A stretch of DNA of 64,000 bases from Microglena sp. YARC (Eukaryota > Chlorophyta > Chlorophyceae > Chlamydomonadales > Chlamydomonadaceae), in NCBI GenBank assembly GCA_022414725.1, contig CM039462.1, positions 33,347,828 to 33,411,827 on the forward strand, in the 5' to 3' direction. Position numbers and translations under genes: made by a program. The notes beneath the pieces were generated by a model. It was given only the letters and a program-made list of their open reading frames with translations. It did no database searches and was not told the origin of the DNA. Position 1 is the first letter of the stretch. Every line of letters starts with the position of its first letter. This document shows, piece by piece, positions 28,501 to 41,300 of this stretch.

Positions 28501-31500
28501 CCCAATTGAGCAAATTGGGCCCCGGCTTTGACTTCCTTTACAGCTGTATCCTGGGTCTTGGCCACATGGCCAGCCTGGGGGGAGAGCGAAGGGAAGCGGA
28601 GGGAGGGCATGGGTTGATTATTTGTAGCTGCTTTGTGTTATGTTGTGTTATGCTGTGTTATGCTGTGTTATGTTGTGTTATGTTGTGTTGTGTTATATTA
28701 TGTTGTGTTATGTTGTGTTGTGTTATATTATGTTGTGTTATGTTGTGTTACGTTATGTTGTGTTATGTTATGCTGTGTTATGTTGTGTTATGTTGTGCTA
28801 TGATGTGTTATGTTGTGTTATGTTGTGTTATGTTGTGTTATGTTGTGTTATGTTGTGTTATGTTGTGTTGTGTTGTGTTGTGTTGTGTTATGTTGTGTTA
28901 TGTTGTGTTATGTTGTGATATGTTATGCTGTGTTATGTTGTGTTATGTTGTGTTATGTTGTGTTGTGTTGTGTTATGTTGTGTTATGTTGTGTTATGTTG
29001 TGTTATGTTGTGTTATGTTATGTTGTGTTGCGTTATGTTGTGTTGATTTGCGTAGTTGGAGCGCGGCAGCCACTGCCCAAGTTTTAGAGAACCGGGCGCC
29101 GGCTATGACTTTTCTCACTGTTCTCACTTTTATCACTTTTTCCTGGATCTGGCCACATGGCCAGCCTGGAGGGAGCAAGGGGAGGGGGAGGGCATGGGCT
29201 GATTTTTTTGTGGTATTCATTTGTATTGACTTGCATGACCTCGTCCTGGGGGTGGGTGGTGGGGGTGGGGAAGAGGGTGGGTGGGTGGGTGCAGAAGTGG
29301 GTGGGTGCGTGGGTGGGGAGGGGAAGTGGGTGGGTGAGAAAGTGGGTGGGTGGGGTGGGCAAGTGACCTCAAAATTCAACCCACCTGGCGCACAAACGCA
29401 GATGAGAAAGCACGATCTTGCTTCACTCGTTGTTTGCGTGCTTCCTTCATAGCACGCATGGTAACCCGGTTTGATTTTGCCCCAGTCACGGCTTCCTTGT
29501 ACAGCTCCACCATGGCACCAGCTACGGCCATCTGCCTGTTGGTCTTCTCGTTCACATCCCTCATTGCTTCCTTGCGCTCGTACTTGATCTCCGACATGAT
29601 CAACCTGGAGCACAGGGCACAGCATAGATTAACAGTTCAATAAAATATAAATTCAAGCAGATTCAAAGCAGAATTAACCCTCATTTGTGAAGTTAAATCC
29701 GGCTTCCTGCCTGTTGGTCTACTTGTTTATACCCTTCATCGCTTCATTGCGCTCGTACTTGATCTCCGACATGATCAACCTGGAGCACAGGGCACAGCAT
29801 AGATTAACAGTTCAATACAATATAAATTCAAGCAGATTCAAAGCAGAATTAACCCTCATTTGTGAAGTCAAATCCGGCTTCCTGCCTGTTGGTCTACTTG
29901 TTTATACCCTTCATCGCTTCATTGCGCTCGTACTTGATCTCCGACATGATCAACCTGGAGCACAGGGCAAAGCATAGATTAACAGTTAAATTAAATATAA
30001 ATTCAAGCAGATTCAAAGCTGAATTAACCCTCATTTGTGAAGTTAAATCCGGCTGTTGATCTACTTGTTTATACCCTTCATCGCTTCATTGTGCTTACGC
30101 TTGATCTTCGACATGATAAACCTGAAGCACAGGGCAAAGCATGGATTAACAGCTCAATTAAATATACATTCAAGCAGATTCAAAGCTGAATTAACGGCAA
30201 TTTTTAAAGTTGAATCCGGCTTTCTGCCTGTTGGTCTACTTGTTAACATCCTTCATCGCTTCTTTGTGTTTGTGCTTGATCTCAAACATGATCAAACTGG
30301 AGCACAGGGCAAAGCATGGAGTAACATTTAAATCAAATACATATTAAAAGCTGAATTAATGGTAATGTTAAAAGTTAAATCCGGCTTTTTGCCTGTTGGT
30401 CTACTTGTTCACAGCCTTCATTGCTTCTTTGTGCTAACAAGTCCTTAGCACATGTTGCAAGCGGCACGAAAAAAACGAGTTTGCAGTCACAGGCAGGGCA
30501 GGAGGCAAAAGGGGGAGGAGGGCTGGGAGATTTGAAGAAGTGCGAAGCAAGTAGCTAGCAGCCACACGAGCCTTCCGTAGCTGAATAGCTACAAAACATT
30601 CAACACATTTTGCGAAGGATCTTGGTAAGTCCGATGCTGATAACTCTAGTCATGTGCAGGCCAACTATGAGCCATTTGTTTGGGTACGGAGGTCAAACAG
30701 CGACAGACTGACTGGTAAACTGGCAGACAGATAGATAGATACGGGTGGAACTGTAGGCTTCGGGACCCTGGGGGTTACCTAGGGGGGCTAAAGTTAAAAG
30801 AATCAACGAAATCGGCTACGAAGACTTGCCAAAACTCCGTCAATAATGTTCTTTATTGCGCCAATTGTGACAGGTGCTCTTGAGCCTCCCTTGAGCCTTG
30901 CGTACCAGTATATGCACAATCTACCACAAGTATCTGCACAATCGATCTGTACTGCGCGTACTACCACAGACCAGCTGTGGGCGACTACCACTGCGCGACT
31001 ACCACATACCAGTAGTGGGCGATACCAGTACAGATCGCGACTACCACAAGTATCTGCACAATCCACATAAACCCAACCTCCATTGGCCAGTTTCTTTTTT
31101 GTGCCAATGGTGACAGGTGCTCTTCAGCCTCCCTAAAGCCTTGCCTACCTAAGAGGGTATGCACAATCAAAATAAACCCAACCTCCATTGGCCAGTTTCT
31201 TTTTTGTGCCAATGGTGACAGGTGCTCTTGAGCCCCCCTAAAGCCTTGCCTCCCAAAATATTAATGCACAATCAACATAAAACCGACCTCCATTAGCCAT
31301 TTTCTTTTTTGTGCCAATGGTGACAGGTGCTCTTGAGCCCTCTTTGAGCCTTGCCTACCCAAGAGGGTATGCACAATCACGGTGACTATAACTAGCTCCG
31401 GCTTACACTATGGTGCCCTTAACTTCACGTCCTGTGAGTAACTGTATTACACGGATGTAACAATTTCAATTTCAATTTCAATATGCACAATCAAATCAAA

Positions 31501-32446
31501 ATTCAAATTCAAATTCACCCGCGTGTATGTTACAGTCCAGGGGTAGCCAAATAGGCTAACGGGACTTGCCCATCCTTGATATCAGGAGGGGCTAAAGCGA
31601 CAAGTCCTACGCAGCGTCGCAAGCGACGCGGAATATTGGCGGATTGTGTTGGCAACGGAACAAAAGGTGGCAAAGATGGAGCAGACAGAAGCGAGTTAGT
31701 TACGCGACCGTTGGCTGACGTGTCCGGCTTCAAGTTTTTCGTTTTTCGTTTTTCGGTCGGACGGACAAATGGGTAAACATGGGGGCTCCCGCCCCCTTGA
31801 AGAGGGGGCTCCGCCAAAAACAAACACTTTGAACATGTCCCATGCTGGAAACGGCATGTTTCCAAGGGCCAGTGCATGACTCGTGTTGGTATGCTTGAGA
31901 TAATGAACCTTACTCATGCGAAATCAAACCAAACGTTTTCACGCAAACATATATTTCTCACACAATCGCAACTCACTCGTGCTCCTGCTTCTGGCGCGCA
32001 GCATTGTATGCCAAGTCAGCTTGGTAAGCATTCCGCATGCCTGCCACAAGTTCCGCCATGTCCCCTGGCGGCAACGGCATGTAACCAGGGGCCAGTGCAT
32101 GACCCGTGTTGGTGTGTTTGATCCATAGCAGGTCGGTGGTGGTGAGAGCATGGCCGCGCAGCTTCTTCTCATCAGCCGCCTCCTCACGCTCTGCCACGAT
32201 GATAGAGTCATTGAGACGGTTCATGTCGCGGGTGTAGTTGGCCTGCGCACAGGGTGTGGGTATGGGTGTGGGTGTGTATATGGGTGGTGGTGAGTGCATG
32301 GCCACGCAGCCGCTTCTCATCAGCCACCTCCTAACGCTCTGACACGATGATTGAATCATTGAGTTTGTTCATATCGCGGGTGTAGTTGGCCTGCACACAG
32401 GGGGTGGGATGCATGGGTGTGTGGGTGTGGGTGTGGGTGTGGGTGC

Positions 32447-32480
<34 letters not shown>

Positions 32481-35400
32481 GCGGATGTGGGGGGTGGTGA
32501 GTGCATGGCCACGCAGCCGCTTCTCATTGGCTACCTCCTCAAGCTCTGCCACGATGATTTAGTCGTTGAGACGGTTCATGTCGTGGGTGTAGTTGGCCTG
32601 CGCCCAGGGGGGGGGGGGGGGGGGGGGGTCTGTGTGGGTGGGTGGATGTGGGTGAGGGTTGGGTGTGAGGGTGTGGGTTGGATTTGAGATTGGGCGTTCT
32701 AGGGTTGAGGAATTGGGGGGTCAGGGTTGAGGGGTTGGGTGATTGGGGGGGTGGGTTGGAGTTGGGGGGGGGGGGGGGGGGTGAGGGGCCCTATGCTTGT
32801 CTCATGAGCGAAGCCCTAACCTGAAACTCAGCTGGAATGCCCTCCTCCTTCTCCAGCATGGGCAGGGAACCTGTCCAGCCCCTCGAATACTACGACTACT
32901 ACTGCTACTTATCAAAAACAAAATACCATTATGGGCTCCCACCTGCTCAAAGTTTGCCCAGCGTGGGTCCTGTGCTTGTCTGATGAGCCAAGCCCTAACC
33001 TGCAACTCTGCCAGGATGCCCTCCTCTTCTTCAGCATGGGCAGGGGCCCTGTCCAGCCCCTCGAATACTACTACTCCTACTTCTAATCAGAAAACAAAAT
33101 ACTCTGATGGGCACATACCTGCTCAAAATTAGCCCAGCGAGGGTCCATTGCTTGTCTGATGAGCCAAGCCATAACCTGCAACTCCGCCAGAATACCCTCC
33201 TACTCCTCCAGCATAGGCAGTGGCCCGGTCCAGCCCCTCGAATTATACTACTACTTATAATGTATGAAACAACTGATGAGCACCCACCTGCTCAAAGTTG
33301 GCCCAGCGTGGGTCCATTGCTTGTCTGATGAGTGAAGCCCTAACCTGCAACTCAGCTGGGATGCCCTCCTCCTCCTCAAGCATGGGCAGGGGCCCGGTTC
33401 CAAAAAGAGAGCCAGTACCTAGGGGGTGTAGTTGGTGTTGGTGTGTGGGGTTGGTGCGTGGGGATGGTGTGTGGGGTTGGTGTGTGGGGTTGGTGTGTGG
33501 GGTTGGGGTTGGGGTGTGGGTTGGGTTGGGGTTGGGTTGGGGTTGGAGCAAGAACGTTGGGTTGTGTAAGTGTGTAAAGGTGTAAGGCAGAGTTTGAGAT
33601 ACATGGAAGTTTACAGCAGCCCCCCCCCCCCCCCACCCACCCACACCCACAAACAAAATTGGAGCAGGCCATGCAATAGCAGGTCGCTTGCACAACTTAC
33701 ATCCACTGAGGGGGGTGGTCGTGGCCACAGCTTCTCCGCTCCACAGGCTTTGGCGTTGGGATTGGTCGGCAATGCCCCCGCCCCCCCATCCCCCCTCCCC
33801 CCCACACACCACCACCACCCACACCCACACGAACTTGGAGCATGCAATGAGAAGATCACCCGCACAACTTGCATCTACTGAGGGGGGTGGTCGTAGCAAC
33901 GGCGTCTCTCGCTTCGCATGCTATTGCGTTGGGATTGGTCGGTACTGCCTGGGTTCAGTTGCCCCCCACCCCCCCACCCACCCCACCCACAGACCCACCA
34001 CACACACAAGAACTTGGAGCATGCAATGAGAAGATCACCCGCACAACTTGCATCTAATGAGGGGGGTGGTCGTGGCAACGGCGTCTCCGCTTCGCATGCT
34101 ATTGCGTTGGGATTGGTCGGCACTGCCTGGGTTCAGTTGCCCCCCACCCCCCCCCCCACCCCATACACAGACCCACACACACACAAGAACTTGGAGCATG
34201 CAATGAGAAGATCACCCGCACAACTTGCATCTAATGAGGGGGGTGGTCGTGGCAACGGCGTCTCCGCTTCGCATGCTATTGCGTTGGGATTGGTCGGCAC
34301 TGCCTGGGTTCAGTTGCCCCCCCACCCCCACCACCCACCCCATACACAGACCCACACACACACACAAGAACTTGGAGCATGCAATGAGAAGATCACCGCA
34401 CAACTTGCATCTAATGAGGGGGGTGGTCGTGGCAACGGCGTCTCCGCTTTGCATGCTGTTGCGTTGGGATTGGTCGGCACTGCCTGGGTTCAGTTGCCCC
34501 CCACCCCACCCCCCCACCCCCACCCACAGACCCACACACGCACGCACAAACTTGGAGTAGGCCATGTAATTAGAAGATTGCTTGCACAACTTACATCCAC
34601 TGATGGGGGTGGTTGTGACCACGGCTTCTCCGCTCCGCAGGCTACTGCGTTTGGATTGGTCGGCACTGCCTGTGTTCAGTCCCCCCCCTCACCTCCACCC
34701 CCACCATCAACACCCACTCACACACACACACAAACTTGGAGCTGGCCATGCAATGGCAATTTCAAAACTTACATCCACTGAGGGGGGTGGTCATGGCCAC
34801 TGCTTCTCTGCTCCACAGGCTATGGCGTTGGGATTGGTCGGCACTGCCCGGATTCAGTTGCCCCCACCCACTCACACACACACGCACACACTTGGAGCAG
34901 GCCATGCAATTGCAAGATCCCTTGCACAACTTACATCCACTGAAGGGAGTGGTCGGGGCCACGGCTTCCCCGCTCCGCAGGCTTTGGCGTTGGGATTGGT
35001 TGGCACTGCCAGGGTCCAGCTGCCGTCCCCCCACCATCACCACACACCCACACACAAACTTGGAGCAGGCCATGTAATGACAAGGTCGCTTGCACAACTT
35101 ACAACCACTGAGGGGGCTGGTCGTGGCAACGGCGTCTCTGCTCCGCAGGCTATGGCGTTGGGATGGGTCGGCACTGCCCAGGTTAAGTCCCCCCCACCCC
35201 CCCACCCACCACCCCCCATCACACCACCCCACCCCCCACTCACACACGCACAAACTTGGAGCAGGCCATGCAATGGCAAGATCGCTTGCGCAACTTACAT
35301 CCACTAAGGGGGGTGGTTGTGGCCACGGCTTCCCCACTCCGCAGGCTTTGGCGTTGGGATTGGTCGGCACTGCCCGGGTTCAGCTGCAAGGCGTTTGCCC

Positions 35401-37399
35401 TCGCCTGGTAGTAGGACTTGTCGATGGGGAGGAGGATCATTTTCTGGGGGTCCATTGCACGCTGGATGGTGCCGTTGACGGTGTAAAGGAGCTTGGAGTT
35501 GGGGGAGAGGGTGTTGAGTAGGCGAAGCTGGTCTTCCATGGCGGGTGTCATTTCGTAATCCACTGAAACAAGGGGTGTGTGGAGTGGGGGTGGGGTGGGG
35601 AAACAGGGGGGGCGGGGGTCACTTGGTAATCCACTGAAACAGGGTGGGGGGAAACAGGGGGGGTGAGAGACATTTTGGTACTCCACTGAAACAAGGGGGG
35701 GGTAGGGTTTGGTCATTTCGTAATCCACTGAAACAAGGGGGGGGGGGGGGGGGGGGGGGGTAGGGTTTGGTCAATTCTTAATCCACTGAAACAAGGGGGT
35801 GTGGGGGGGGGGTAGGGTTTGGTCATTTCGTAATCCACTGAAACGGGGGGGAGAGTCATTTTGTACTCCCACTGAAATAGGGGGTGGGGGGAACAGGGGG
35901 GGCGGGGGTCATTTCGTAATCTCCCCCCCTCCCCCCCCCCCCCCCCTTTCCCCTGAAAAACCAAATCGCAGCCCACTTACATCCGCTGGGTGCTCTGTTC
36001 ACCCCTCCCCCCCCCCCCCCCCCCCACCCACACCCTCTCTCCCCCCCCCCCCCCCCCGACAACTAAATCACAGCCCACTTACATCCGCCGGGTGCAGGCC
36101 ACTCGCCCTCTCCTTCTTGTCTCCCCGCCGCGCCCCTCTTCCCCCCTCCCCACCACACACACACACAACACCCTCTCCCCCCCCCCCCCCCCCCCCCCCC
36201 CCCCCGACAACTAAATCACAGCCCACTTACATCCGCCGGGTGCAGGCCACTCGCCCTCTCCTTCCTGTCCTACCGCCGCGCCCTCTCTTCCCCTCCCCTC
36301 CCCTTGACCCTCTCACGTTCCCTCCTCTTTCCCCACCCCACCCCAACCCCCGACAACTAAACCACAGCCCTACTTACATCCGCCAAGTGCAGGCCATTCG
36401 CCCTCTCCTTCCTACTCTCCTGCCGCGCCCTCTCTTCCCTCCCCTCAACCCTCTTCCCATTCCCCCCTCTTTTCGCCCTCCCTCCCCCTCACCTGCCCCC
36501 ACCCCTGTCACCAAATCACACCCACTTACATCCGCCGGGTGCCGGCCACTCGCCCTCGCCTTCCTGCCCTCTCGCCGCGCTCCTGCCCCACGCACTTTCC
36601 TGCGCCGACATCTGAGCACCCCCTGCACCGCTCCCAACCCCTGGCGGGGAAGTTAGCAACAGAGGGAGCAGCACTGTTTATGCGACCTGCCTGCGACCCC
36701 GCCCTTGGGGCCCCGCCCACCCCCGCCACCGAGTGCCCATCAGCCGCAGTGGCGTCAGCACCGGCCGAGACAGTCGGTGCTTTGGACACCCGCGTGCCCT
36801 GCTTGAAGCTCCAGGCTCCAGCTCCTGCTCCCAGCTCCTGCGCCCTGCGCATGCTTGACTTCTCAGGGTGTGAGGTGCCTGGGCCGTCTGCAAGCCTCTT
36901 GGAAGACAAGCGAGTGGGGGAGTGTGCGCCCAGCAGATGGGCTTGTGGATCAGGGGATTGGCGGAAGACGGTGGGCAGTGCACCACTACTGCCCCATGGC
37001 TGGATTTGGGATGTCATATCAAGGCCCATGTCCTGCGTTTGGGGCATAATTTTTGAATTTCTGATTTTTTTAATTTTTAATTTGGCAGCATCCCACAGCT
37101 ACCCCACTGCTGGAATTGGAATGTCATATCAAAGCCTGTGTCCTGCGATTGGGATGTACTTTTTGAACTTTTGAATGTTCGATTATTTGAATTTGGCGGC
37201 ATCCCAGTGCTACCCCATGCCTGAATCTGGGATGACATATCGCGGCCCATGTCCTGCAATTTGAGTTTAATTTTTGAATTTGGCAGCATCCCGTTGCTAT
37301 TCCATGGCTGTATCTAGGATGGCATATCGCAGCTCATGTCTGCAATCTGTTTTCTTTTTTCTTTTTTGTACTTGAATTGTTACATGGTTTTTTGGATAG

Positions 37400-37461
<62 letters not shown>

Positions 37462-37784
37462 GGGGGGGACTGGAACAACTAAATGGCTTTTCCTTATTAC
37501 ATTAAATTTGTCATCGACAGCCATTATTGGCCCAAGACAAGCCCGCTCCTAAACATCGGGTAGGTTCTTACAAGCCCCCCCCCCCCCCCCCCCCCCCCCG
37601 CCTGCATGGAATCAGATTGAAAACTGTACCATTGGGGAGGGAGCATTTTTTTTTAATTTAACTCTCCCCTGCATTGTACTGATATAAGTATATAGGATAT
37701 TCATATATACATACATACATACATACATATCTATCTATCTATCTATCTATCTATCTACATAGATAGACACACATATGTGCTATG

Positions 37785-37852
<68 letters not shown>

Positions 37853-40800
37853 TATATATTATATATATATATATATACGAGTACCTGTATATGTAGACAC
37901 ACATATATGTAACAACCTCAACACCCTCAGATAGCCTATCACCGCACCCCACCATATCATCCCCTTCTGGGTGGGGTTCGTATTCCATAGGGGGACCTCA
38001 CTCGAGCTGACAACCCCCCCCCGTCGATGGACTGAGTGGAGGTGCGGCTGTGGCTCATGTCCATCGCATGTGCTTTGCGATACTTGAATTTAATCTGATT
38101 TGATGTAATAATTAAATTTAATATATTAATTGAATTTGATAATTGAATCGGATTTCATTTGATCTGGTTTCGTTTGGTTTCATTTACCCCCCCCACCCCC
38201 CACCCTCACCCTCAGATAGCATATCACCGCACCCACCATATCATCCCCTTCTGGGTGGGGTTCGTATCCTGGGCCATAGGGGGACCTCACTCGAGCTGAC
38301 AACCTCCCCCCGCCGATGGACTGAGTGGAGGTGCGGCTGTGGCTCATGTCCATTGCATGAGCGCCCACATCGGCATCTACAAGCAAACCATCTGGGCGAC
38401 GCTCACTCCGGGTACGAGAGGGGGATTGGAAAGGAGATTCCCACGTGCTAGGAAGCCTGGGGCCTGAAGTGGTTGGTGGTTGGTGGTTGGTGAATGTTAG
38501 TGGATGGTGCGTGTTAGTGGGTGTTAGTGGGCTGTGCTAGTGGGCGGTGTTAGTGGGCGGTGTTAGTGGTTGGTGGATGTTCGTGGTTGGTGGGTTTAAG
38601 TGGATGGTTGTGGATGGTGGTGGATGTTCGTGGGTGGTGGGTGTTAGTGGGTGGTGGTGGATGTCCGTGGGTGGTGGGTGTTAGTGGATGATGGTGGATG
38701 TCCGTGGGTGGTGGGTGTTAGTGGGTGGTGTTAGTGGGTGGTGGATAACTGAAGTGGGAAGTGGGTGGTGCTATTGGGTGGTGTTAGTGGGTGGTGGATG
38801 ACTGAAGTGGGAAGTGGGTGGTGTTAGTAGGTGGTGTTAGTGGGTTGTGTAAGTGGGTGGTGGATGACTAGTTTGATCACACTTTGATCACACCAGAGCC
38901 AGTTTGTTCTGTGCGACAACTTATAATTGCTTTGTAATACCACCGCCCACCTTGGGTTGGGGAGAAGTCACTTGCGCCAGTCACTGTTATAGCTATTGGA
39001 GTGAATCCATCGCCCACCACCATACCAGTCCACATGTGCTTGTCTCACCCAAGCGCAACAATTGACAACTCATCATTCCATTGTAATAGGACCGCTCATT
39101 TTAATTTTTGTAATTCCATTGTAATACCCCCGCTCACCTTGGGTTGGGAAGAAGTCACTTGCGCCTGTCACCGTTATGGCTACTGGAGTGAATCCATCGC
39201 TCGGCATCATACCAGTCCACATGTGCTTGTCTCACCCAGACGCAACAATTTGCAACTCATAGTTCCATTGTTATACCAGCGTTCATTTCAATTTCCGATT
39301 TTCATTTTTGAACACTGCTCACCTTGGGTTGGGGAGAAGTGACTTGTGCCAGCGCTAGTCACCGTTATTGCTACTGGATTGAATCCATCGCCCGCCAGCA
39401 TACCAGTCTGCCTGTACTTGTCTCACCCAGGCACAACAATTTAAACCTCATCATTCCCTTGTAATAGCACCACTCACTTTGGGTTGGGGAGAAGTCACTT
39501 GCGCCAGTCACCGTTATTGCTACTGGATTGAATCCATCGCCCGCCATCATACCAGTCTGCCTGTACTTGTCTCACCCAGGCACAACAATTTACAACTCGT
39601 CATTCTGTTGTAATAGCACCACTCACTTTGGGTTGGGGAGAAGTCACTTGCGCCGGTCACTGTTATAGCTACTGGATTGAATCCATCGCCCGCCATCATA
39701 CCAGTCTGCACGCCATTGGATGGATCGTTGACAAAGCCAAAGCCTCCTGTGGTCGATGGCAGGGGATCAAAGGAGTCCTCACCACTTCTGGGGATCCTTC
39801 GTGACGTACCACCAACGACAGGGGGTAGGCGGATGTTTGATTTGGAACCGAGGGGTTCAAAGGAAGGGGAGCCTGCAGAATGGCCTGCGGTTAGCAAGGT
39901 GGAGGGGGTGAGGCGTGGAAGGGGGCAGGAATGGTGGTGGTGGGCTGGTAGTGGTGGTGGTAGTGATTCTGGTGGTGGTGGTTACTAGAGGAGGTAGGCG
40001 GAAGCTGGATTTACGACCGAGGGGTACAATGGAAGGGGGCCTGCAGAGTGGCCTGGGGTAAGCACGGTGGAGGGGGGGGAGGCGTGGAAGTGGTAGTGGT
40101 GGCGGTCGTGGTAGTGGTGGTAGTGGTGGTGGTGGTAAGTAGAGAAGGTAGGTGGACGTTGGATTTGGAACCAAGGGGTTCAAAGGAAGGGGAGCTTGTG
40201 GCCTGCGGTAAGCATGGTGGAGGGGGGAGATGTGGAAGGGGTGGTGGTGTTGGTGGTAGTGGTGGTGGTGGGCTGGTAGTGGTGGTTGTGGTGGTCAGTA
40301 GGGGAGGTAGGTGGTCTTTGGATTTGGAACCACGGGGTTCAAAGGAAGGGGAGCCTGCAGAGTGGCCTACGGTAAGAATGGTGGAGGGGGAGATGTGGAA
40401 GGGTGGTGGTGGTGGTGGTGGTGGGCTGGCAGTGGTGGTGGTAGTGATTGTGGTGGTTGTGGTGGTCAGTAGGGGAGGTAGGTGGTCTTTGCATTTGGAA
40501 CCAAGGGGTTCAAAGGAAGGGAGCCTGCAGAGTGGCCTACGGTAGGATGGTGGAAGGGGGGGGGGGGGGGGGGCGGGGGGGGGCATGGTGAAAGGGGGGA
40601 TGAAGGGTGTTGTTGGTGTTGTTGGTGTTGTTGGTGGTCAGTAGAGGAGGTAGGTGGACGTTGAATTTGGGAGTGAGGGGTTAGTGGTGGCAAATACGAT
40701 GAATCCATAGGACACATATCCTCTTTCATGAGAGGCTCCATTTGCTGGACGGAACGCCTGCCACTTGAGGTAGCCATATATATAATATACATTATGTGTA

Positions 40801-41245
40801 CTATATTTAAATCTAATGTACACTATAAATAATATATATACATAGGACATTAATAAAACATAATAAATGTTTATGCATATAATATAAATAGTACATAATA
40901 TATCTATATATAATATATCGCTCCGTGAAGCAATACACTGAAAACTATTATTCCGAGCGCCGTGCAAAGCGATCTGAGGGTCAGCAAATGACCTCCGAGG
41001 AGAGGATCTCCTCCCTCATTTCATTGCAATTCATTGCAGTCACAGTATGGGAGGCAGTTGTGGACATGAAATGAGCGCGCGCGCATAGCTTAGCGCATCT
41101 GCTGTTTCGGCAATTGAAATCGCTGGGCGAAGACTTGGGTGTACGGAAAGTCGGTTGCAAGTCGGTTACACTTCGCACGCCCATGGCACGTGGGTACGCG
41201 ATGATGACACCACCACGACCACGACCACGACCGCGACCATGATTT

Positions 41246-41300
<55 letters not shown>

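Noticed and set aside
28437..29087. Plus-strand frames of repeated MLCYVVLCC
   Set aside because: Translation of an ATGTTGTGTT simple array inside an intron.
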